Below, in pieces: positions 1 to 6,620 of a stretch of 15,536 nucleotides of DNA. The stretch lies in NCBI GenBank assembly GCA_964424205.1, contig CAYRIF010000058.1, forward strand, positions 1 through 15,536, in the 5' to 3' direction. Within the stretch, counting starts at the first letter, position 1; each line of letters begins with the position of its first letter. Origin of the DNA: CAYRIF01 sp964424205. GTDB taxonomy: Bacteria > Bacteroidota > Bacteroidia > Cytophagales > Cyclobacteriaceae. The position numbers were made by a program, and so were the translations under genes. The notes under the pieces were generated by a model. That model had not been told where the DNA came from, did no database searches, and saw only the letters and a list, made by a program, of their open reading frames with translations.

Positions 1-397
1 TCACTCCATCCTTCATTTCGTAGGCTAAAATCAAATAGTCCGAATCAATTCGATAAGCATTCTCTAAAAGAGAATTGCAATAAGAATCAAAATTGGCTAA
101 ATCAAAACCTGGACCTCTGTCAAAATCAAACGATTTTACTTCTAATAGCCCTTTTTTGTGATTGTCTTTATCCAACAAGAAATCAGGGAAGGTTTGAGAG
201 TTTGTATTTTCCTCAAACTCAATGTTAGATTGCTGAAACCATGCCTTTAACCATTCTTGGAGTAAATTTCCAACAGTGTCTTTAGTTTTAATTAAAATAC
301 TTAGATCTTTAACCGTAAATTTGATGCTTCCTGTCTCTCCTATTATTTTATATTCACCAACAAGCTTATTATATAATTCTTTTGCTGTTAATTTCAT
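1..397 (-). CDS. Probable type II restriction endonuclease, NgoBV-like (partial, C-terminus off the left edge)
   Basis: An open frame runs without a stop from an ATG at 397 to the window edge, giving 132 N-terminal residues that begin MKLTAKELYNKL. Residues 71-86 carry a PD-(D/E)xK nuclease signature: PDF, thirteen residues after the Asp, then EVK (in LLEVKSFDFD). This is followed by GPGFDLANFDSY and AYRIDSDYLILAYEMKDG. From memory, that arrangement (PD...LLEVKxFD...FDxANFxxY...YRxDxDYLI) resembles the NgoBV/NlaIV restriction endonuclease family, whose NgoBV member cuts GGNNCC; the specificity here cannot be read. The start is supported by AGGAG three bases upstream of the ATG and by a consensus promoter just before it. 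The gene lies 68 bp downstream of the dioxygenase on the same strand but probably has its own transcript. A cognate methyltransferase is expected just left of position 1 but is not visible. Nuclease fold: fairly sure. Family name: likely. Confidence 0.7.
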   Translation of the reverse strand, partial: MKLTAKELYNKLVGEYKIIGETGSIKFTVKDLSILIKTKDTVGNLLQEWLKAWFQQSNIEFEENTNSQTFPDFLLDKDNHKKGLLEVKSFDFDRGPGFDLANFDSYCNSLLENAYRIDSDYLILAYEMKDGV

Positions 398-443
398 ATA
401 CTCCTATTGTTAACTCGGTTTTTTATATATCTAAAACCTATCG

Positions 444-474
444 CAAATTTAGTTTTATAATCCCCCTAAACAAA
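444..474 (-). promoter_or_regulatory. Bacteroidota-type promoter for the restriction endonuclease gene
   Basis: Read on the minus strand, TTTG (474-471) is followed after exactly 19 bases by TAAATTTG (451-444). This fully matches the Bacteroidota -33/-7 consensus TTTG / TAnnTTTG. Transcription would start around 437, giving a leader of about 40 bases to the ATG at 397, with AGGAG at 405-401. The -33 box lies in the last codons of the upstream dioxygenase gene. The call rests on sequence match only. Confidence 0.6.
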
Positions 475-996
475 CCGCTCATCCACCGCCATCACAGTAC
501 CACACTTTTTGCAAGTGCGTAAATCCTCTGACCTATAAAACTCTTTAAACCTCGGCTGAAAATCATTTTCAATGTCCGTCAACTCAAAATAAGTTTCATG
601 GAGTTTCTGATTACAGTTATCGCAAAACCATAATAGCCCATCTTTCATGCCTGTGCCTTTACGCACTCGCTCTATGACCAGGCCGACTGTATTGGCTCCT
701 CTACCCGGTGAGTGCGGTGTTTTCGCTGGCAGCAAAAACATTTCTCCTTCTTTGATGGGGATTTTTACCGCTTTTCCATCTTCCTGAATCGTCACCATCA
801 CGTCACCTTCTAGCTGAAAGAACAGCTCTTCTGTTTCGTTATAGTGGTAGTCCTTCCGAGCATTTGGTCCGCCCACAATCATCACAATGAAATCTCCTGC
901 TTGCGTATATAAGTTTTTGTTACCAACGGGTGGTTTTAGTAAATCACGATTTTCATCAATCCATCGTTGTAGGTTAAAGGGTCTTTGGATAGCCAT
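466..996 (-). CDS. nbaC: 3-hydroxyanthranilate 3,4-dioxygenase
   Basis: This is a cytosolic iron(II) cupin enzyme that opens the ring of 3-hydroxyanthranilate to 2-amino-3-carboxymuconate semialdehyde in kynurenine (tryptophan) breakdown or quinolinate/NAD synthesis. At 176 residues it has the length of the bacterial enzyme. The family's functional residues sit at the numbers used for the Cupriavidus protein: iron ligands His51, Glu57 and His95, and substrate-binding Arg47, Arg99 and Glu110. The C-terminal half keeps a second, rubredoxin-like iron site, Cys125-x2-Cys128 and Cys162-x2-Cys165, which is typical of bacterial and absent from animal forms. The ATG at 996 begins MAIQRPFNLQRW, a normal start for the family. 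The gene diverges from an aminomuconate-semialdehyde-type dehydrogenase, the enzyme two steps later in the same route. The decarboxylase between them (ACMSD) is not in the window. Its stop codon lies within the downstream gene's promoter region. Confidence 0.95.
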   Translation of the reverse strand: MAIQRPFNLQRWIDENRDLLKPPVGNKNLYTQAGDFIVMIVGGPNARKDYHYNETEELFFQLEGDVMVTIQEDGKAVKIPIKEGEMFLLPAKTPHSPGRGANTVGLVIERVRKGTGMKDGLLWFCDNCNQKLHETYFELTDIENDFQPRFKEFYRSEDLRTCKKCGTVMAVDERFV

Positions 997-1098
997 AATA
1001 TGATTCGTTTTAGTATAAACATAAATTTATAAAAATTATATTTACGGTAAGGGCTTTTGAAAGATAGTTTTTAATATGAGTTCGATTATTTTAACGTT

Positions 1099-1217
1099 CG
1101 TCATGCCGGAAAATTTAGCTTTATATTTTAGAAAAGCTAAATTTATCCAGTATCTAGGTGAGATTGCGGATAAATTTATTCATTAGAAAAATTATGAATA
1201 AATCTTCCGCAATGACG
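1099..1217. repeat. Compound palindromic element (two hairpins inside an outer inverted repeat)
   Basis: This 119 bp non-coding element lies between two divergent genes. Its ends are imperfectly inverted: CGTCATGCCGGA (1099-1110) against TCCGCAATGACG (1206-1217). Inside are a perfect 12-bp inverted repeat, 1111-1122 with 1133-1144 around a 10-base loop, and a second stem, 1174-1183 with 1194-1203 around another 10-base loop. The second stem extends outward by ATTGCGGA (1163-1170) pairing with TCCGCAAT (1206-1213). The right end can therefore pair with either of two partners. The architecture resembles the dispersed palindromic (REP- or MITE-like) repeats common between bacterial genes, whose ends often read CGTCAT...ATGACG. 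No target-site duplication was recognised. No second copy was noticed in this window. Confidence 0.6.
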
Positions 1218-1286
1218 ATGCAGTAAACTTATTCGGGCAATTAATAAATTATTTTCAGGTTTTTATAATACTTTGGCAAGTTGATT

Positions 1287-2729
1287 ATGAGGAAAATAAA
1301 AAATTACATTGATGGTCATTTAATTGAACCCATTTCTAGAGAGTATTTTGATAATTATAATCCTGCTGTTGGAAAAGTCTATTCATTGATTCCTGATTCA
1401 GATGAGCGTGACATTGCCAAAGCAGTACAGGCAGCAAATGCTGCTTTTAATGGCTGGTCAAAATTACCTATTCAAGAGCGTTCAAAGATGCTATTTAAAA
1501 TAGCCTATTTAATAGATGCCAATCTTGATAAACTAGCGCTTGCAGAAAGTATAGATAACGGCAAACCCCTGACACTTGCCACCGATGTTGACATTCCACG
1601 AGCCTCCTCCAATTTTAGGTTTTTTGCGGCAGCAATTGTTAACCAATCATCCGAATCACACCTGACTGATATAACCGCCATCAACTATACTACCCGAACA
1701 CCCATTGGTGTAGCAGGCTGCATCTCTCCATGGAATTTACCGTTGTATTTATTTACCTGGAAAATTGTTCCTGCACTGGCAGCAGGCAATTGCGTGGTGG
1801 CGAAACCTTCGGAAATCACGCCAATGACCGCTTACCTTTTATCAGAAATTTGTATCGAAGCGGGGCTACCAAAAGGCGTGTTGAATATTGTGCATGGTTT
1901 TGGCGCAAAGGTAGGACAAGCCATTGTAGAACATCCCGAAGTACCGGTTATTTCATTTACTGGCGGCACGGTGACTGGAAAAAGCATTGCCGCCATTGCC
2001 GCACCGATGTTCAAAAAACTATCGTTAGAATTAGGTGGAAAAAACCCCAATATTATTTTTAATGACTGTGATTTTGAAGAGGCATTGAATACTACCGTTA
2101 GGTCATCATTTGCAAATCAAGGGCAAATCTGTCTGTGTGGCTCACGGATATTTGTGCAAGAGGGTATTTATGAAAAATTTAAAAATGCTTTTGTAGAAAA
2201 AACAAAACAGCTCAAAGTAGGAAATCCACTAGATGACAGCACTCAAATTGGCGCTATTGTCTCCAAAGAACATTTAGAAAAAGTACTTTCTTATATTGAA
2301 CTAGCGAAGGAAGAAGGTGGAAATATTATTGCTGGCGGCACTAAAGTTCAGTTGGATAAAGAACAAAAACAAGGTTATTATATGTCCCCAACCATCATCG
2401 AAAACCTAAGCCGTACTTGTCGCACCAATCAAGAAGAGATTTTTGGACCTGTCGTCACCATCATGCCATTTAAAACTGAAGCAGAAGTAATCGAATATGC
2501 CAATAGCACAAAGTATGGCTTATCAGCAACCGTTTGGACTGATAGTCTTAAGAAAGCGCACCGTGTGGCACATCAATTAAATGCTGGTATTGTTTGGGTC
2601 AACTGCTGGTTGCTACGGGATTTAAGAACGCCATTCGGTGGCATGAAACAGTCGGGCGTGGGACGAGAAGGAGGCAACGAGGCTTTGAAGTTTTTTACCG
2701 AAGCAAAGAATATTTGTATTAAGTTGTAA
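1287..2729 (+). CDS. Aldehyde dehydrogenase, 2-aminomuconate-semialdehyde dehydrogenase type (ALDH8A1-like)
   Basis: This is a cytosolic NAD-dependent dehydrogenase that probably oxidises 2-aminomuconate (or 2-hydroxymuconate) 6-semialdehyde to the acid in the kynurenine meta-cleavage route. It is 480 residues long, normal for the superfamily. Visible landmarks are the cofactor/active-site segment with PWN (Asn150), the Rossmann motif FTGGTVTGK (about 224-232), the general base Glu248 in ELGGKNP, and the nucleophile Cys282 in NQGQICLCGSR, followed by EEIFGPV. Two stretches point to ALDH8A1-type AMS dehydrogenases as remembered from the human sequence: FANQGQICLCGSRIFVQ and the C-terminal VNCWLLRDLRTPFGGMKQSG, ending FFTEAKNICIKL. 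I chose the ATG at 1287. A TTG two codons earlier (1281) would add only Met-Ile. The divergent 3-hydroxyanthranilate dioxygenase supports the pathway. Exact substrate is inferred; a 2-hydroxymuconate semialdehyde role is the main alternative. Confidence 0.87.
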   Translation: MRKIKNYIDGHLIEPISREYFDNYNPAVGKVYSLIPDSDERDIAKAVQAANAAFNGWSKLPIQERSKMLFKIAYLIDANLDKLALAESIDNGKPLTLATDVDIPRASSNFRFFAAAIVNQSSESHLTDITAINYTTRTPIGVAGCISPWNLPLYLFTWKIVPALAAGNCVVAKPSEITPMTAYLLSEICIEAGLPKGVLNIVHGFGAKVGQAIVEHPEVPVISFTGGTVTGKSIAAIAAPMFKKLSLELGGKNPNIIFNDCDFEEALNTTVRSSFANQGQICLCGSRIFVQEGIYEKFKNAFVEKTKQLKVGNPLDDSTQIGAIVSKEHLEKVLSYIELAKEEGGNIIAGGTKVQLDKEQKQGYYMSPTIIENLSRTCRTNQEEIFGPVVTIMPFKTEAEVIEYANSTKYGLSATVWTDSLKKAHRVAHQLNAGIVWVNCWLLRDLRTPFGGMKQSGVGREGGNEALKFFTEAKNICIKL

Positions 2730-2757
2730 TAAAGTTCTTCGCCAAAGTCAAATCAAT

Positions 2758-2790
2758 AAAAAAGTCTTTCGAAATATAGAAAGACTTTTT
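2758..2790. terminator. Bidirectional intrinsic terminator between convergent genes
   Basis: AAAAAGTCTTTC (2759-2770) pairs with GAAAGACTTTTT (2779-2790) around an 8-base loop. The A-run on one side and T-run on the other let it work in both directions. It lies between the dehydrogenase gene (plus) and the membrane protein gene (minus), which converge here. Confidence 0.75.
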
Positions 2791-2820
2791 AACCTCCACC
2801 GCTGATAACTGATATTTTTT

Positions 2821-3573
2821 CTAACTGTTTCCCATAGCCAGGGACTCGCCTGTCTCTGTCAATTGTGCAATTTTGAAAGTTTTTCTTCCTTTATGTCCGC
2901 AATAAGTACATTTATAGTGCTTATCCAATTCTCCTTCTTGCATTGTAGTTGGTGATACCAGCACCTCTTCTCTAACAACTTTATATGTTAGATAACTACA
3001 TTCCGAGCACTCCAGCGCATGCAAGTGACCCGCATATTTTTCTATTTTTGTAAAACCAGTTTCTTCATCTAACCAAACATCATAATCAACAGAAAACACA
3101 TCTTCCTCCGCCTGCATTCCTTCATCGAGGTACACATCTTCTTCATCCTCACTCATCAACTTCATCGGTTTCCCTGATTTAGGAGATATCCTTGGTGTAT
3201 AACGCAATTTTTTAAGTCTTTTTTCAACTTGAAATGGATAATAGAATTTTAGTGAATTTAAAAATAACACCCCGACAATCATTCCCATACTTACCGAAAC
3301 AAATATCCGAACGAAAAACCAAAGAGGCGTTGATTCTACAAAAAGAGTATTTGCATAAACTACACCAGCTACGATAATAGCCAAAATAGAATACCACAGG
3401 TAGTTAATTTCATTTTTATTGATATAATCATACTTTGCCTTGTGGTCTCTAGTTGTCAGTAATTTAACCAGATGATACAAAAATATAACGACTCCTACTA
3501 AAAGGAATGCCTGTACTGCCATTATCATATACTTGTTCCAAATGACTAGAAAATCTTGCATATTATTATCCAT
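2821..3573 (-). CDS. Three-helix membrane protein with C-terminal zinc ribbon (function unknown)
   Basis: The protein is 250 residues. Three hydrophobic segments (about 16-38, 58-78 and 84-107) are followed by a basic stretch (KRLKKLRYTPR) and a long cytosolic-looking tail. The tail ends in a zinc ribbon made of Cys189-x2-Cys192 and Cys222-x2-Cys225. Residues 124-235 recall, from memory, the C-terminal tail of some Bacteroidota TPM-domain (YgcG-like) membrane proteins, which carry two zinc ribbons around a SVDYDVW motif. Here the motif is intact (VFSVDYDVWLDEETG, about 159-173). The places where the first ribbon's CxxC pairs would be expected read RISPKSGKPM and DEETG, with no cysteine. There is no TPM domain; the membrane part replaces it. 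The gene stands alone between two terminator/intergenic regions and converges with the dehydrogenase gene. Topology and ribbon are seen; the kinship is an inference; the function is not known. Confidence 0.75.
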   Translation of the reverse strand: MDNNMQDFLVIWNKYMIMAVQAFLLVGVVIFLYHLVKLLTTRDHKAKYDYINKNEINYLWYSILAIIVAGVVYANTLFVESTPLWFFVRIFVSVSMGMIVGVLFLNSLKFYYPFQVEKRLKKLRYTPRISPKSGKPMKLMSEDEEDVYLDEGMQAEEDVFSVDYDVWLDEETGFTKIEKYAGHLHALECSECSYLTYKVVREEVLVSPTTMQEGELDKHYKCTYCGHKGRKTFKIAQLTETGESLAMGNS

Positions 3574-3736
3574 GATGCGTATTGTTTATCTTAAATAGTT
3601 TAGTTAACGTTTATGGTTTAAGTACCTGTTAGTAAGGATGAAACCATGTGTAATGTTAGCACTATTAAAGATTGTAACTTGCTGAATATTAGAAAAAAAG
3701 GTACACTTGTTACAAAATAGCTTCTTTTTGAGGCTT

Positions 3737-4543
3737 TTATCTATTGTTTAGGGAATTTTTAGTTTTCGAAATAAAATCACCAACAATTTTAATGGTCTCT
3801 GCCTCTTTCTCATACATACCCATATGTCCTGTGTTTCGTAAGATAAATGATTTGGCATTTGAAGGTATTTGCGATTGCTCCATGCTATATTTGAGTGGTA
3901 CTCGTGAATCACTATCCCCAGCGATAAATAATATTGGGTTTTTGAAATTTTTCAAAACTTCAAGTGAGTGAGGGCGATCTCTCATCGCTTTCATATAATT
4001 GACAACATGAGCAGTATCTAAAGTATGCCCATGTTTTGAGAGTGATTCGATGGCTTCTTTGACAATTGGATTTTCTAAATTTTCAGGGTGAAACAAAGAA
4101 GGAAAAAATGAATCTATAAACTTGCCTGCTCCCACTTTTTGAATGAACTCCATCGTTTTATCTCTCGAGACTTTCTTTTCTTCGTCATCTGCATAGGCGG
4201 AATAATGAAACAAGCCCATTCCGATTAAAAGTTCAGGCTGTTGCTTTGCTAATGCCAAGGCTATATAGCCACCCAAAGAATGCCCAATCACCAGGCAAGA
4301 ATCTAGATTAAGTGAAATAATCCACTTGGCTAAAGTTTTAGCAATATCTGCAATGGAGAAACCCGAAACATTTAACGTGCTTTTCCCGAAGCCTGGTAAA
4401 TCAGGACATATAACAGTATTGTTTTTTGATAACGCTTTCTGAAAAGAGGCCCACATATGGTGTGTTTCGCAATAACCATGCAGAAGAATAACTGGAGATC
4501 CTTTCCCTGAAATAGTATAATAAATTTCTGAGTTATTCAGCAT
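3737..4543 (-). CDS. Alpha/beta hydrolase
   Basis: This is a 268-residue single-domain alpha/beta-hydrolase-fold protein with no signal peptide, so it is probably cytosolic. The nucleophile elbow is GHSLGG with Ser89. The oxyanion-hole segment is LHGYCETHHMW (His22-Gly23). Further landmarks are DLPGFGKS (48-55), the acid in IAGDSDSRVP (Asp210 or Asp212) and the catalytic His240 in NTGHMG. A helical cap lies between about 115 and 190. The fold is shared by esterases, MenH-like enzymes, haloalkane dehalogenases and others, and nothing visible fixes the substrate. The ATG at 4543 lies inside the last codons of dxs, an 11-base overlap, so the two are very likely co-transcribed and translationally coupled. 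Coupling to dxs hints at a link with isoprenoid or quinone metabolism, but this is inference only. Confidence 0.85.
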   Translation of the reverse strand: MLNNSEIYYTISGKGSPVILLHGYCETHHMWASFQKALSKNNTVICPDLPGFGKSTLNVSGFSIADIAKTLAKWIISLNLDSCLVIGHSLGGYIALALAKQQPELLIGMGLFHYSAYADDEEKKVSRDKTMEFIQKVGAGKFIDSFFPSLFHPENLENPIVKEAIESLSKHGHTLDTAHVVNYMKAMRDRPHSLEVLKNFKNPILFIAGDSDSRVPLKYSMEQSQIPSNAKSFILRNTGHMGMYEKEAETIKIVGDFISKTKNSLNNR

Positions 4544-6449
4544 ATGAATGCGCTACCATCTCTCTTACTGCACTAGCAATTCCGTCTGGTCCAAATCCAC
4601 ATTCATCATGCAATGTCAACTGATCACCATGCTCAATAAATTTATCAGGAATCCCTAATCTTTTGATTTCTGCAGTATAATTGTGGTCTGCCATAAACTC
4701 AAGAACAGCACTGCCAAAACCGCCTTGCACACATCCGTCTTCCACGGTAACGACTTTTTTGAATTTTGAAAAAATCTCATGTAGCAATTTCTCGTCAAGC
4801 GGCTTCACAAATCGCATGTCGTAGTGTGCGGGGTTTAAACCCTCTTTAGCGAGTGTTTTGCAAACTGTAACCGCATAATTTCCAATATGTCCTAGCGTTA
4901 AAATTGCGACTTCCTCGCCTTCTTTAATCACTCTCCCTGTTCCCTCTTCTATTTTTTCCATCGGTGTTTTCCAATCAGAGAGTACGCCTTTTCCTCTTGG
5001 ATACCTGATACATATTGGCCCTTTTCTAGGAAGTTGTGCAGTAAACATCAAATTACGTAATTCTGATTCATTCATAGGTGCCGCAACTACCATATTTGGT
5101 ACGCACCGCATAAAAGCAATGTCATATGCTCCATGATGTGTCGGTCCATCAGCACCAGCAAATCCCGCTCGATCCAGACAAAAAACCACAGGCAGGTTTT
5201 GAATACAAACATCATGGATTACCTGATCATATCCTCTTTGTATAAAAGTGCTATATATATTACAAAACGGAACAAGCCCTTGCGTTGCCAAGCCAGCCGA
5301 AAAAGTAACGGCATGTTGCTCGGCGATGTCAACATCAAATGCTCTATCTGGCATTTCTTTCATCATCAAATTCAGCGAGCACCCTGAAGGCATTGCAGGC
5401 GTAATGCCCATTATTTTATTATTCTTTTTTGCCAGTTCAATAATGGTATGCCCAAAAACATCTTGATATTTAGGAGGTTCCAGCACTGTTTTTGGTACTT
5501 TCCGTATCTCTCCAGTTACTTTGTCAAATTTCCCCGGCGCATGCCACACTGTTTGATCTTTTTCAGCAGGACCATATCCTTTTCCTTTGGTAGTTACGCA
5601 GTGTAATAATTTTGGACCAGGAATATTTTTAAGGTCTTCAAAAATACTTGCTAAATGATTTACATCATGACCATCTACCGGACCAAAATACCGTAAGTTT
5701 AGTGCCTCAAATAAATTACTTGGTTTCAATAAAAACGACTTAATACTAGTTTCTACTTTAGAAGCCACCTCTCTTGCCGTCGAACCAAATTTGCTCATCC
5801 TTCCAAGCTGTGTCCATACTTCATCTCTTACTTTATTATAGGTGCGAGAAGTAGTAATATCAGTTAAATAATCTTTAAGTGCTCCTACATTTGGATCAAT
5901 CGACATGCAATTATCGTTCAGCACGATAATCATATTGGTGCCTGAAACACCAGCGTGGTTCATTGCCTCAAAAGCCATTCCACCAGTAAGTGCTCCGTCG
6001 CCAATCACGGCAATATGCTGACGTTCTTTTTCGTTTTTATACTTGGAGGCGGCGGCCATGCCTAGTATTGCAGATATAGAAGTAGAGGAATGTCCGACGC
6101 CAAAAGCATCGTACTCACTTTCCGAGCGTTTAGGAAAGCCAGAAAGCCCACCATAGGTTCGGTTAGTGTGAAAATTATCCTTTCTACCTGTTAATATTTT
6201 ATGTCCGTATGCTTGATGACCCACATCCCAAACCAACATGTCATCGGGCGTATTGAATACATAGTGCAACGCCACTGTCAATTCAACAACGCCTAAACTT
6301 GCCCCAAAATGCCCACCATAAATAGATACATTATCAACAATGAATTGCCGCAATTCGCTAGAGATTTGAACTAGTTGAGATGGGTTTAATTTCCGTAAAT
6401 CCTCAGGGGAGTTGATTTTTTCAAGTAATGGCCCTGGTGTTATTAACAT
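4533..6449 (-). CDS. dxs: 1-deoxy-D-xylulose-5-phosphate synthase
   Basis: Dxs is a cytosolic thiamine-diphosphate enzyme that condenses pyruvate with glyceraldehyde 3-phosphate to 1-deoxyxylulose 5-phosphate, the entry step of the MEP isoprenoid pathway. The 638 residues match the usual length. The N-terminal domain shows YGGHFGASLG (about 44-53), DVGHQAYGHK (75-84) and the TPP/magnesium motif GDGALTGG (150-157) ending in NDN (178-180). The pyrimidine-binding domain shows DIAEQHA with the catalytic Glu377, then LDRAGFAGADGPTHHG (about 425-440). The C-terminal transketolase domain is complete, with VTVEDG near 575. The ATG at 6449 is chosen because residues just after it (PGPLLEKINSPEDLRKL) match the family start. 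It is the first gene of a two-gene unit with the overlapping hydrolase. The region upstream (6450-6620) is shared with the divergent scpA. Confidence 0.97.
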   Translation of the reverse strand: MLITPGPLLEKINSPEDLRKLNPSQLVQISSELRQFIVDNVSIYGGHFGASLGVVELTVALHYVFNTPDDMLVWDVGHQAYGHKILTGRKDNFHTNRTYGGLSGFPKRSESEYDAFGVGHSSTSISAILGMAAASKYKNEKERQHIAVIGDGALTGGMAFEAMNHAGVSGTNMIIVLNDNCMSIDPNVGALKDYLTDITTSRTYNKVRDEVWTQLGRMSKFGSTAREVASKVETSIKSFLLKPSNLFEALNLRYFGPVDGHDVNHLASIFEDLKNIPGPKLLHCVTTKGKGYGPAEKDQTVWHAPGKFDKVTGEIRKVPKTVLEPPKYQDVFGHTIIELAKKNNKIMGITPAMPSGCSLNLMMKEMPDRAFDVDIAEQHAVTFSAGLATQGLVPFCNIYSTFIQRGYDQVIHDVCIQNLPVVFCLDRAGFAGADGPTHHGAYDIAFMRCVPNMVVAAPMNESELRNLMFTAQLPRKGPICIRYPRGKGVLSDWKTPMEKIEEGTGRVIKEGEEVAILTLGHIGNYAVTVCKTLAKEGLNPAHYDMRFVKPLDEKLLHEIFSKFKKVVTVEDGCVQGGFGSAVLEFMADHNYTAEIKRLGIPDKFIEHGDQLTLHDECGFGPDGIASAVREMVAHSYAE

Positions 6450-6577
6450 ATGCTGTTTGTTATTTAAAAACTAAGGTACAAAAACTAAATTACTTTAAAA
6501 TACAAAAGCATCAGATTTTGATGAGTGAAGCAATTTACAATTTTCTAATATCAGTATTATATTAATATTTTAAGTGA

Positions 6578-6585
6578 TATATTTG
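6578..6585 (+). promoter_or_regulatory. Putative -7 promoter box for scpA
   Basis: TATATTTG matches the Bacteroidota TAnnTTTG box exactly. A start near 6592 would give a leader of about 29 bases before the GTG of scpA. No clear TTTG was found 19-21 bases upstream, so the call is moderate. Confidence 0.4.
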
Positions 6586-6620
6586 GAGACCAATCATACT
6601 ATAGGTTCTAATAACATTAG

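Noticed and set aside
1281..1286. TTG start two codons before the dehydrogenase ATG
   Set aside because: It adds only Met-Ile; the ATG at 1287 gives the standard family start.
1730..2062. A second plus-strand frame inside the dehydrogenase gene
   Set aside because: Its product is rich in Arg, Cys and His with no recognisable fold, and the overlapping frame is clearly the real enzyme.
3574..3736. Possible terminator or small gene between the hydrolase and the membrane protein gene
   Set aside because: There is a T-run on the minus strand but only a weak, imperfect stem, and no open frame with a plausible product.
6450..6540. A dxs promoter on the minus strand (TTTG boxes near 6470 and 6505)
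   Set aside because: The spacing is about 16 bases and the -7 match is poor (AGTTTTTG), so it cannot be separated from chance in T-rich DNA.
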